From positions 109,330 to 173,329 of the forward strand of contig JBBHKE010002158.1 of assembly GCA_037447655.1 (NCBI GenBank): a DNA stretch of 64,000 nt, in the 5' to 3' direction. Within the stretch, counting starts at the first letter, position 1, and every line of letters begins with the position of its first letter. This DNA is from Zygnema cylindricum. Taxonomy: Eukaryota; Streptophyta; Zygnematophyceae; Zygnematales; Zygnemataceae. Shown here piece after piece: positions 40,066 through 51,002 of this stretch. The notes beneath the pieces were generated by a model. The model was not told where the DNA came from and did no database searches. It worked only from the letters and a program-made list of their open reading frames with translations. A program made the translations under genes and the position numbers.

Positions 40066-41411
40066 TGTTGTTCTTTGGTCTAGAATAGACCGCAGAAGCC
40101 ACCCAAACTATCATGCAAAAAGCTAAGCAAAAATAGGTCGACGAACAATCATTTGAAATGCATCCTCCATTTAACATACAACAACATGTAGGGTTTCATG
40201 AAATAATCAACATAAATAAACCCTATGACAACATCTAAGGTTTGATGGAATAGTCGACATAAACAAACCCTAGGACAAATGCATAAACAATGCATATCAA
40301 ACATATATAAAATAACATAAATAAATAATAACAAACAAATGCATTTCACATAAACAAAAGTATAATCAAAGTATAATTAAATAATTATTATATCATTCAA
40401 AGTGCATGACCTAATCGACAACCCTAAAACACTACATCTTTGGTCCCCACTTTACTAACCACCATTGATGATTAATTCCTAACAAAGCTCATTCCTATAT
40501 ATACACTTGTGAGCTGTCAACGAATCACTTAGTGTCAAAATAACCAACGTAAATTACGTAACTGTCACTAAATCAAACTCATCGTAAGCGTACACCTGAG
40601 AGTCAAGCAATCGTAAGCGTACACTTGTCTACAAGTACGACATCGTACACACACAAAATAAATTGTCGAAAACCCTAATTGATCACTTAAATATAAACAT
40701 CATAATCAACTCTAATTTATTAATACATATACGACAAGAAAAAGTTTCTTCAAATATTTACACCGACGCATCCACAAATCCGCGTCATAAGTGACAACTT
40801 GCTTAGTCACTTGTAGATAGATCCACGTAGTGAACCGACATCGCATATGTACGGTCCACTAGATAATGTGTCATAAAAAACAATGTGGTCTCTTAAAAAA
40901 TATCGGCGGACGCCGTCCGCCCTCCACGTGTACCACGAATCACTTTCCGAAATCAATTCGTACGATCCAAATCCTGTCCGTACCGAAATCACGTACTTCG
41001 TCATAAATGCGCCTTGTCGCATTTAAGGTACACGTCATTTTCGATAAATGCATGTCGCAAATAAAGTACACCTAACAAATACGACGCTCCGTACCGGCGG
41101 CGTCCCATGTAATAAATGTCACCTGTCGCATTATGTTTCGTACGTGCGACGTACAATTTTACGATTTTACATACTTCGAATATCATACATCGGATCGCTT
41201 CGCGATCCGCCGTCCATTACACTTACGCGAACCGTACTTTTACATATGTTTGTTCGCGTCACTCAATTCGTACTTCCGTACGTCAAACTTCAATTAATTT
41301 CACTTCTCCCTTAACCCGAAAATCCATTCGTACCACCACATTAATTTCGGTAATTACGTACGCACACAAACACGCGCACGCAAGTACGAAACTGAATCTT
41401 CCAAAACAACA
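40066..41411 (-). mobile_element. Solo LTR related to family 2, target duplication AAAAG
   Basis: TGTTGTTCTTTGG...CCAAAACAACA, 1346 bp, with AAAAG at 40061-40065 and 41412-41416. It shares GATCGCTTCGCGATCCGCC-like sequence and the end CAAAACAACA with family 2, but is longer and diverged. In minus orientation the terminal frame keeps KEQQ but has a stop just upstream. Confidence 0.95.
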
Positions 41412-41948
41412 AAAAGTACATATTTCGCGATCGCGACGCCTATCGTGGCCTTTGATCAAATCCGGCTATATTTCTATCTGTTGAAAATAGACGCGTGGTA
41501 TTTGTTTCGCGGTCGAAACAAACGCGCGGTATCCATTTCATACAATACACAAAACCATACTCTATATTATCTATAACTGTATCTATGCACTACGTTAGTG
41601 TTTCTTTATAAATGAACTAGTATACGTGTAACTATTTCAATATTTATCAAACCCTACATGTTCTAGTACAAACACTAGACTAAACGGAAAAAGCTACCGG
41701 CTAACGGAGTCTTGACGGACGGTAGGTACCAAGATCAAATCCTGGCTCCATCAACATTCATTTTAGTAAACTTATCATTTATATACAACTGTCTCTCTAG
41801 AGAGCTTGGGCAGCCATGGCTCTAGCTCCCTTTCCAGCCTTTAGTGACTATAACAAGTGTGGGGGCTTGGAGAAGGGAGTTAGAGGCAAACTGCCTCTGC
41901 TCTTTTTCTATCTTTATAAAGACCTAGAAAATACTCAAATACCAACAT

Positions 41949-42679
41949 AATATTGATCATTAATGATGAGATGTATGAGATAGAAAGAAAAATTATGGAA
42001 AATATCCCTTATCGGTAGATTGTAGGAAGTTTAATCTATTTTATGAACTGTACCGGTCCGGATATAGTTGCAGCTGTCCATTGTAAAAGTCTAAATGAAC
42101 TAAGAAAGAGAGACTAGGAGGCTGCCAAAAAGGTGATGAGGTAGCTGGTGGGGACAAGAGAATTGTGGTTGCCATTGGGAGGGGAGCACACTGATATCAC
42201 CACTTGGAGTGATGCCAGTTATGGAGATGTGCCTTTAAGGCAATGTACGACTAGATATGTGTTGCAAATTGAATTTGGTGCATGGTTTTAGAGTAGCAAA
42301 CAACAAAAAGTAGTTGCTTAGTCCACCATGGAGGCTGAATTCATGGCTTCTTGTGTTGCCACCAAAGAATTAATGTGGGTTAAATCTCTTCTTGAAGAAC
42401 TTGGGTTCATGAAGTATAGAACACAAAATATTTTTTGTGATAATCAAGCTACTATCTCTATTGCAGCTAATCCAAAAAATCACTTCAAAGCTAAGCATAT
42501 GGATATTAGACAAAGCTTTGTAAAAGAGAAGGTTGAAAATAAAATCATTAAACTGGTTCATATAACTGATAGAGAAATAATTGTATACATGATGACAAGA
42601 CGAATGCCTTCCCATAAGTTGATTTATTGCAAAGAAAACTGTGGATTAAAATTGAAAAGTGACTAAGAATTAACGGGAG
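41949..42679 (+). pseudogene. E1 RNase H and C-terminus
   Basis: Resumes with EIERKIMENIPYR-stop-IVGSLIYFMNCTGPDIVAAV, LVGTRELWLPLGGEHTDITTWSDASYGDVPLRQCTTRYVLQIEFG, then the ORF at 42328: MEAEFMASCVATKELMWVKSLLEELGFMKY, IFCDNQATISIAANPKNHFKAKHMDIRQSFVKEK, MMTRRMPSHKLIYCKENCGL. D and E positions of RNase H are largely kept. The polypurine tract TTAACGGGAG precedes the next LTR. Confidence 0.85.
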
Positions 42680-43567
42680 TGTTGAAAAGAGGTAATTAAT
42701 AGTTAACTTGTCTATTTTAGTTATACTTTAAAGAGAGAGAGTGAGGATCAATGGCACGCCATGGCTGCTGCCATATTTAGAAAGTGGCAGATTTTGAAGT
42801 AGAGGATATTATACAAAAATGTTGCCTAAGTCCGGATTTGAACTTAGGTCCGTGGTTCACTACGTAGTCATTAGCCTTATCTTCTAACGCTTTATCAAAA
42901 CTATACACGTGACGAATTTTAAAGATATATAAACACTAACGCAACTGCAAATTAACACCAAACTAACGAAGAGGAACTATCGATGCACGTACACGAAATC
43001 TGAACCGTGTAAAACATATTTTGATCGGACGTCAGCATTGTAGCCGCCACCCAAAGTGAGCTTTTGGCGGTATTCGGAGATAGAGTCACGCGGTGCCACG
43101 TGGGGCCGCATTATTTGATACTGGAGAAGATAGGAGGAAGAACCATGGCTCCCGATTTGAGAGGTGTTACCTTGTAGTCTATATCGTACAATGGATGTAC
43201 AATAAGTACATCGTTCATTGTACCTCCTTGTACTATATAGTGTTTCTATTAGACTAAGGTTTTGTAGTAGGCAGTTGTAAGTAGGCACACCAAGACTTAG
43301 TGATATTTAGGTATCTCTCTCTAAAAGAGCTTGTAACTATAAAGGTCATCTTTGACTAGCCATAACTTACTACTCAGGGGAGCAAATTCAGTGTTTTTTT
43401 TTCGTGTTTGACTCAAGGAAGTCTTGCACTCACAGGGGTGAGGGTGGTCAAAATATTTTTGTTCTTGGGCAGCACGTATTCAATATGAAAGTGGAAGGGG
43501 AAAATATTATCATAGAGGCTTTACATAGGCTGTTCAATCTGTGGGTCAATGGAGACCACAAAATTCA
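42680..43567 (+). mobile_element. Type-c LTR shared by E1 (3') and E2 (5')
   Basis: TGTTGAAAAGAGG...ACAAAATTCA, 888 bp. The purine tract on its left belongs to E1 and gag on its right to E2, so one LTR serves both. The primer-binding site after it is decayed (GTGCATTGTTG). An antisense tRNA-like block lies at 42836-42905 (GTTCAAATCCGG on the minus strand). Confidence 0.85.
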
Positions 43568-44324
43568 GTGCATTGTTGTAAAAACGACCATGGGGCATTG
43601 TTGGTGGTTGTGTGCGGCGGCCAACTACAAAGCTAGGAGTTCCACCAATGTTTGGAGGATCTCGATTCTTAAGAGGATCTGCGGAGGCAGAGGTGGTAGA
43701 AGATGATAGAGAAAGCATGGTGTTCGACAAAAGGAAGGAGAAGGGGAAGGAGAAACTCACACCGATAACTGTTCGATCAATACTTGTAGTGGATGTTCAT
43801 AAAACCTACGCAAATGATACTAGAAAAATGGATTTCAAAAACACTGTGGCAACTCATTTTATTCTCGGGAGTCTCACTCATGCAGTTGCTACACCTCACC
43901 TTCATGTGAAAAATGCGGCCAAGTTGTGGGAAGCTCTTATCAACATTTATAAGAGTGGTACAATTCAGCTGCAAAAGCTGGCAGATCAAAAGGTACAATC
44001 ATATGTTTACAAAGGAGGAAAGATGTTAGAATTTTATAATGACTTGGCTAGGTTATTTTTAGAGTAGGAGAGTGCAAAGAAAAGAGAGACCAAGAAAGAG
44101 AAGGTGAATAATTTGTTAAGGAATCTTCTAGATGAATATGAAAACATTGGTAATACCGTACAAGATTTGCCAAATCATCAATAGATATGGAACTCCGTTG
44201 TCGGGATGATTTTGGTTTCGAGAAAGTACAATTGAGATTTGAAGAGGAGGGAAAAATGTTTAAGCATTGGTTGTGGGAACTAACTAGGGCGATAAGGATT
44301 CTAGAAAACCGTATGACAACTTTG
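43568..44324 (+). pseudogene. E2 copia Gag
   Basis: Lacks the normal first residues: after the LTR it reads PWGIVGGCVRRPTTKLGVPPMFGGSRFLRGSAEAEVVEDD. The frame 43612-44067 continues with FKNTVATHFILGSLTHAVATPHLHVKNAAKLWEALINIYKSGTIQLQKLADQKVQSYVYKGGKMLEFYNDLARLF. Stops follow. Element F interrupts it at 44325; the zinc-knuckle part resumes at 52043 as ELCHF-stop-KKLGHYMAKC, where the second Cys codon has become TGA. Confidence 0.8.
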
Positions 44325-45355
44325 TGTAGAAATTGAAGGTTATTTTAGAATTTTCTAGGTTTTGTAAAATACACTAAAGAAGCAAAGGCAGTCTGCCTCT
44401 AACTCCTCTCTCTAGCTCCCACACTTATCGTAGTCACTGAAAGTTGGAGAGGGATTTAGAGCCATGGCCCCGTATACTATCCAGACGGGGACAGACATTA
44501 GATTGGTAGATTTACCAAAATAGTAATCAACGACTCGAGATTTGAACCTAGTACTTGCTCTTTGTTAGAGCCGCCGGTAGCCGGTAGCTTTAGACAATTA
44601 GTCTAAGAACAAGGTTATACGGTATATGGTTTGATAATTATATATATATTAACACATAAACTATTTCATTTAACAACATATTTGGACATAGCTAAAGTTT
44701 GTGTTGTACGGTGTTCGGGACATCAGAAACAAATACCACGCACTTTGTTTCAAAAGAAAAACAAATATTGCGCAAGTATTTAAGACGGCTACGATTGAAA
44801 TCCGATTTAATCGACGGCCGCAAAACAAACCGAGATTGCGGAATATGTTTTCACCGGTTTGCGGTTGTTGTCACATCGATTAACACGTAGCAAAACTATA
44901 TAAGATTAAGGCGTCTCCGAGGATTACACGAACGAATCCAAAAACCACATGTGTCAACTTGTTGGCCATGTTATATAATGGTCGTTCAAAAAGTACACTA
45001 ACACCTATACCTTTATGTACGATACAGTATTATAATTGGTTCCGTACTTTCGTAGATAGAGTTTTAGAGAGAGACAGGACTTAGAAAAATTTGATAGATT
45101 GGGCCCTCTCTCCCAGAGAGCTTTTGTAGAAAAGGTCAACATTGATCCTCCATAACTTACTGCTCGGAGAGCAAATTCATAGATTTTTTTTGCTATAGAC
45201 TCAAGGGAGTCTTTCCTTCATAAGGGTAAAGGTGGTTAGAGATTATTGTGCCACAGTGGTAGTTATTCTTGCTGAAACACAAAGGGGTTAGGGTTATCCT
45301 AGAGGCTTTGTGTGAGCTATTTACTCTGAGGACCTTTAGAGGTCTGCGAGTTTTC
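44325..45355 (+). mobile_element. F 5' LTR (type a)
   Basis: Starts TGTAGAAATTGAAGG. Hairpin at 44397-44460, antisense tRNA-like block at 44520-44615, W-box pair at 45134-45147. The terminal gag ATG is mutated (TTTAGAGGTC), but the frame FVMGPPSRVPIFNGT still runs out of the LTR. Confidence 0.85.
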
Positions 45356-45370
45356 GTTATGGGCCCACCC
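45356..45370 (+). other. Primer-binding site of F
   Basis: GTTATGGGCCCACCC, exact match to the family core. Confidence 0.85.
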
Positions 45371-46465
45371 TCTAGGGTGCCCATCTTCAATGGAACTGTC
45401 TTCATATATTGGAAAAGTATGATGACTAGAGCTCTTTTTGAGAAACCGTTTTGGGGAATAGTGAGGGGCAGGGAGGCGTCCATCAAGTCTTGGGATCCCT
45501 CCAGGGTTTACAGGGAGCAAATTCATTAGAGATGCAGATCCATCTTCAACGTAGATGACAAAAGAAGGGGAGGTGGTGGACAAAGGGAAGGAGAGGGAGA
45601 CGGTCACACCAATAGCAACCGGTCGGCATTTATGTCAAACCTGTTCCGAGGAACGAGGAGAATGATATCGATACTTAAAACTACAACAATATGGCGGCTA
45701 AGCACTTCATCCTCTACCATCTTACTCAAGGGCTTGCATCTCTTCATTTGTTTGTAGAGAAGGCATCCGATCTTTGGGTGGTTTTCAAAGAGATTTACCA
45801 AAGTGGTACGATTTAGCAACAGCATTGGCGGATCAGAAAATAGACGCATACATATACAAGGGGTGGAAGATGTTGGACTTTTGTAATGAGCTTGCAACAC
45901 TTTTCATGGAGCTAGAGAGTGCTGGAGAGCTTGAAAATGAGAAGATGAAGGTTAACTTTTTGCTCATATGGTTACTAGATGAGTTCATAAACATAGTCAG
46001 CCGTGTGCAAGACTTGTCAAACTCAAGGTGGATTTGGAATTCAGTGGTTGGGATGATTCTTGATCGGAAGAATACGATTGAGATGCGAAGAGGAGGAAAT
46101 AGTGTGCAAGCCTTGGCAGTTGGGAACGATTGAAGAAACAATGACTCCAAGAAACTAATCAGAAATTATAGAGGGGAGAAGCAAATAATTCAGAGCGAGG
46201 TCTTTGGACCAAGATCTCCCAAGGGTTTGTGCCATTTCTGTAAGAAACTAGGGCACTATATGGCTGAGTGCACTAAGTTAACCGAGCTGCGGTTAAAGGA
46301 GGGGTAGACCCTTAGACCCCTGAGAGGAAAGAAAAATGCCCTTGTGACACACGTACATGAGGCCGAATCAGAGGACGAGGACGATGAACTCCTATTGGAT
46401 GAGGAAATGGAAGCGAAAAATGAGGTCAAAATTTCACGAAAGCAGAAAAATGCTTTCGATAGATT
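45356..46465 (+). pseudogene. F Gag
   Basis: VMGPPSRVPIFNGTVFIYWKSMMTRALFEKPFWGIV opens from the LTR. The UBN2-like body is read in several frames; 45774-46133 gives ADQKIDAYIYKGWKMLDFCNELATLFMELES and RWIWNSVVGMILDRKNTIEMRRGGN. Then LCHFCKKLGHYMAEC, an intact knuckle, and an acidic tail. Stops at 46131 and 46306. Confidence 0.85.
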
Positions 46466-46762
46466 GAAAGGTGAAGCAGGCTAGATTGTAGATTCAGGTG
46501 CTTCTATGCACATGTGTAAAAATAAACAATTGTTCACTAAGATAAAAAAGATTCCCACAGTAGAGATAGAGTACACGAATGAGAGGATAGTCACTACGAC
46601 TCTTGTAGGATCATTAGATCTGAAAGTGTTTATAGAAAGAAAAACATCGATAGTTACATTCTCTGATGTATTGTTTATTCTAAAGCTGAACAAAAACCTC
46701 ATCTCTACGTCTGTATTAGATAATAAGGGTTTTGATACTAGCACTAGGAAAGGAGTCTTTAC
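46466..46762 (+). pseudogene. F protease
   Basis: The frame after TAG at 46483 gives IVDSGASMHMCKNKQLF, an intact D-S-G-A active site; the Trp before it has become the stop. TVEIEYTNERIVTTTLVGSLDLKVFIERK, DVLFILKLNKNLISTSVLD and TRKGVF complete the domain until the type-6 LTR cuts in; the rest resumes at 48080. Confidence 0.85.
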
Positions 46763-48074
46763 TGTTGTAATTTGAAAGCTTTAGTCCTCAATAGATGAGG
46801 CTGTGAGGGGAGACTTTTAGGACTTAGAATATTTTTGAATATGTCTTTGTAATACTTACCTTTAATTGTGTGACAATGGCAGCAGTTCAAAAGAGTGTAA
46901 TGTACTTTCTTGGGACACGCGGCGTCAGCAGGCGCGGATCATATGTATCCGTACAAGAAGGATCCAGTACGGAATCCGAGATTAATAAATACAGTGACAC
47001 ACGGCAAATCGGACGGAAAAAATTGTGCGCTTCGACAAATACACTAACAGAGTACGAACGCAGGAATGAACGACGGATACGAATCGAGTCAACAGACGCG
47101 ATTCCAAATGGGACCACATTGGAAATGTTACTGGACGCGTGTCGTCCATCGCGAAGGTAAAACTTACATCTTACGGAGTTCCGCAAAAGTCCAGAACTCT
47201 TTTACACGAACGCTAATTTAATCATTCGATTCCGCGTAAATCGACGGCGGAGGAAATCTGCCGAGACCACAGTTGACTAAGCAAGTCGTGTCGCTTTTCG
47301 CAACCGACCTGCTACCAGGAGATTTCAGTTTTAATGGTACAATCTTTTGGACGGATTAGACAATTGCCGACAAAGCAAGTGGAGCAATTCATGTACGGCC
47401 AATATCTGTAAAAATCAGAAATAGCTTTATTTTGTATGTAGTGAATTAGGTTTTAGTGTTACATATTGAATTAGGATAGGAGTTATAATTAGGGTTTGGA
47501 CGTACCTGCGGTACAGTAGACGTACTACTATTGTACAGTGTCTTTATTAGTGTAAAGTACTTAGGTACACGTGTAGTTCTCTTATTTATGTAGGGCTTAG
47601 TAGATAGCTATATGGGTATAGATTGTAGGACAGTTTTTTTTCATTCATCAACTGAGTTTATCAAAGTAATGGCATACTCATTTTCTGCATCTTTGACTTG
47701 TCTGTGTAATCACTCTAATTGATATCTTGAAATGAAACTTTGTGTGTATGTTCTATGATATAGAAACTACATGGTTGTGTAGTTTCATTCTGTTCTGATG
47801 TTTTGTAGAATTCTGTGAGAGACTTAATTGGTTAGTTTGATAAGCTGCCAGCTGTTTTTGGGAAACTTTAGAGCTCATATCTTTTGGATTCATTTGTGGA
47901 TCAGGCTGTAACTTTGGGAGGTTATAGTGTTAAGTACATATTGCATACTAGTATATTTTGAGGTGCTTTTATATATTGTGGAGTAATCTGTATTGCCTGG
48001 AAAACAACTGTTTCGGAGTATTCTGTGGGTGTTTTCCTTGAGTAATCCATGGCTGAAATAAGCCAAAGACAACA
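46763..48074 (+). mobile_element. Solo type-6 LTR with target duplication TTTAC
   Basis: TGTTGTAATTTG...AAAGACAACA, 1312 bp, flanked by TTTAC (46758-46762 and 48075-48079). Removing it restores KGVFTASFEEEVYF as in element G. Its last 26 nt read MAEISQRQQ. It is 470 bp longer than the copy at 25263. Confidence 0.96.
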
Positions 48075-49000
48075 TTTACTGCTAGTTTTGAGGAGGAAGT
48101 TTATTTCATTGCTGAAAAAGGTAGCCAAGGGAAGTTTAGGCTGATTTTAAGCAATGAAAAGAAGAAAATATATTATGCTGGTGTTCATGATATAATGATG
48201 TGGCATAAGAGGCTTGGGCATGTGAATTTCGATAAGCTAAGAGAGATGAAAAAGATGGGAGTGGTGGAAGGAATTCATTTCAGTGAGAGTGAGAATCTAA
48301 GTGATTGTAGTGGATGTGCTCAAGAAAAAGCACACAGGTTACCTTTCCCAAAAACAACCACCTAAAAGGGAGAAAAGATTCTAGATTTGGTACACACAAA
48401 TATTGAGGGGCCAGCCAGAGTGCCATCACCTGGGGGGAAAGAGGTTTATGATGACTATCACCGATGATTGGTCTCGGTATTCGAGGGTGTATTTTTTGAA
48501 AAATAAGTCAGAGGCTCAAGAATGTTTTAGACAATATAAAGCATGGAGTGAAAAACTCCATGAAACCTCAATCAAAAGAGTAAGGAGTGACAATGGTGGA
48601 GTGTATACCTCAAACCAGTTTGAGGATTTTCTAAGAGAAGATGGAGAACAACACCAAAAGACAGTTCCTAAAAATTATGAGCAGAATGGTGTAGCTGAAA
48701 GATTAAATAGAACACTTAGTGATACTGCTAGGAGTATGCTGTCAGATAAGAAGATAGGAAAGAAGTTTGGGGCTGAAGCAATGAAATGTGCATATTATCT
48801 CAAGAATAGAGTTCTTACTTCAGTAGTAAGTTGCCAAACACCCTATGAGAGATGGACATGCCGAAAACCAAAGTTTCATACTAAAAGGTTTTCGGTAGTC
48901 AAGTGTTCAGTTTATACACGGATCGGTCAAACTAGAAGTTCAAAACAAAACCAAGATATCTACTAGGATATGATGAAGATGTAAGGATATAGTCTATGAT
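48075..49000 (+). pseudogene. F pre-integrase and integrase
   Basis: FRLILSNEKKKIYYAGVHDIMMWHKRLGHVNFDKLREMKKMG and LSDCSGCAQEKAHRLPFPK form the pre-integrase domain. The ORF 48403-48966 contains MMTITDDWSRYSRVYFLKNKS (first Asp), KRVRSDNGGVYTSNQFEDFL (second Asp) and EQNGVAERLNRTLSDTARSML (Glu), so all three catalytic residues of the DDE core are present. A frameshift ends it near KRFSVVKC. It is the best integrase in the window. Confidence 0.88.
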
Positions 49001-49202
49001 CCCAAAAGAGAGTGATATTATCCTAGTGAAACATCTAGTGGTTATGGACAATTGTAAATCTATAGATCCCATTAAGAATACAAAGGCAGTCAGAATCAGA
49101 TTTGAATCATAAAATTCTGATGATATTGAGCTTCCCAACTATCTTAGATTTCAAGAAGATGATGATGTTGCAAGTATACATCAAATAGAGAAGATCCCAA
49201 AC

Positions 49203-50111
49203 GTGGAAGCCCTAGTATCAACTCCAACCGAAGTGGAAGACGTGGTGGAAATCGACACGGAAGCAAGGGATAGGGGACAAGTAGAAACTGTTTGGAAGTA
49301 TCCAAGGGAGCCAACTATTCCGTCAACCGAGTTTGAGGGAGGAAGAAGAAGCAGCAAAAGAATTCAAGAGAGACAAGTTAACAATAAGGTAACCAAACAA
49401 TCTCACCGTGATGAACCTCAATCTTATAATGAGGCAATGACTTGTCTTGAGAGAAACCGGTGGAAAACAACCATTAATGAGGAGATGGCCTCAATTATGG
49501 CGGCCGATACATGGGAATCGGTGGATTGTCTTCCTGACAAGAAGCCAATAGGGTGTAAGTGGGTATTTAAGCTGAAACTCAACCCAAATAACACCATTGA
49601 CCCCTACAAGGCTTGGTTAGTAGCGAAGGCATTTACCCAAAAAGAGGGAATTCACTACGAGGAGACTTTTACTCCGGTCGTCATGTTTCCTTTGGTTCGG
49701 ATTCTTCTCAATATTGCGGCAGCTAAAGACATGGAACTGCATCAGATGGACATCATGACAACTTTCCTACATGGAGAGTTGGAAGAGGAAATTTATATGC
49801 GACAGCTCGAGGGATTTGTGTTGCAAGGGGAGGAAAGCAAGGTATGCCGATTGATCAAATCTTTGTATGGGCTGAAACAGGCACCCCGGCAATGGAAAAA
49901 GAAGCTCGATGAGTTTTTTACAGGTTTGGGATATATTCGGATCAGCTCTAATCACTCCATTTATTTGTTTGAAGTTGAGAAAGAAACTATTTTTATTGCA
50001 ATTTATGTTGAGGATTTGCTTGTTTTAAGTAAATCTATAGATAAAATATATAAGTTGAAAAATGATCTAAAACGAAGATTTGAGATGAAGGATATGGGAG
50101 AAGCAAGGTAA
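49203..50111 (+). pseudogene. F reverse transcriptase, longest ORF in the window
   Basis: 302 codons without a stop. Residues 1-45 are an acidic linker; EFEGGRRSSKRIQERQVNNKVTK marks the usual start; the RVT_2 domain begins at TWESVDCLPDKKPIGCKWVFKLK and includes HQMDIMTTFLHGELEEEIYMRQ (first catalytic Asp kept), SLYGLKQAPRQW and IYLFEVEKETIFIAIYVEDLLVLSKS. The YVDD motif is YVED, a loss of one catalytic Asp. It ends at a stop inside GEARYILGI. Integrase lies upstream and RNase H downstream. Confidence 0.9.
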
Positions 50112-51002
50112 ATTTTGGGAATTCAGTATAGAGATAGAAAGATAATAAGATTAACTCAAAAAGAAACCATTGGAAACATGTTAGAAAAATTCCAAATGGA
50201 TAAGGCTAATAGTTGTACCACTCATATGGAATTAAAGAAGGGAAGTGAAGGGGGTGTGGAAGAGGGAGTTATAATCTTAGATGATGAGGTAAGCTCGGAA
50301 GAGAAAAGAATTATGCAAACCATCCTTTATAGACAAGTAGTGGGCAGTCTAATATATTAAATGAATTGTACCCGTCTGGACATAGCTGCAGTTGTAGGAA
50401 TACTAAGTAGGAGTCTGAATGCTCTCACTAAAAAAGATTGGGAGGCACCTAAGAGTGTCCTTAGATATCTTATAGGGACTAGAGATTTATGGTTTCATTT
50501 GGGTTGGAACAATACTGAGATCACCACTTCGAGTGATGCTAGCTATGGGGATGCTTTTTTTAGGAGATGCACGTCTGGATATGTAATGTATATAGGTGAT
50601 GGAGCTTCCTGCTAGACCAACAAGCAGAAAAAGGTCATTGCTCAGTCCACCATGGAGGCTGAGTACATGGCTTCTTGCTCTGGTGTAAAGGAATAAATGT
50701 TGGTCAAGTTTTTGCTTGGTGAGCTTGGTCATCTAAAGAGTGGTATCTAAAAAGTGTTTTGTGATAATCAGGCTGCCATTACCATTTTTGCCAATCCTAA
50801 ACATCACTTTAAAGCCAAACACATGGACATTAGACTTAGCTTTGTAAGGGAAAAGTAGAAAACAATATAATTAGTTTGGAGTATAAACCAGATAGTGAAA
50901 TGGTAGCAGATATGATGACCAAACCTATGCCTTCCCCTAAACTAATTTTCTACAAATACAAGTGTGGTCTTAAAATAAAGAGTGACTAGAAAATATAAAG
51001 AG
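50112..51002 (+). pseudogene. F RNase H and polypurine tract
   Basis: LTQKETIGNMLEKFQMDKANS, YRQVVGSLIY-stop-MNCTRLDIAAVVGILSRSLN, TTSSDASYGDAFFRRCTSGYVMYIGDGASC, AQSTMEAEYMASCSGVKE, VFCDNQAAITIFANPKHHFKAKHMDIRLSFV. Stops replace Phe, Trp and Leu at four places. WSDAS is SSDAS. The element ends GACTAGAAAATATAAAGAG before the LTR. Confidence 0.85.

Larger units (their letters stand above)
34546..41948 (-). mobile_element. Solo type-b LTR in E1, itself hit twice
   Basis: Segments 34546-34783, 39649-40065 and 41412-41948 add up to about 1.18 kb, the size of the type-b LTR at 982-2170. AATAT occurs at 34541-34545 and 41949-41953; removing everything between restores the E1 codons (GGAATATTGATCAT, matching ILLDDHI in sister E2). 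The end bases are off by one from TG/CA. Confidence 0.85.

Noticed and set aside
41048-41484. ORFs in the solo LTR 40066-41411
   Set aside because: They cross the LTR boundary at 41411 and show no domain; biased GTAC/ACG content keeps several frames open.
46870-47160. 96-codon ORF in the type-6 LTR
   Set aside because: It lies inside a solo LTR, has no recognised domain and an overlapping antisense ORF of equal length.
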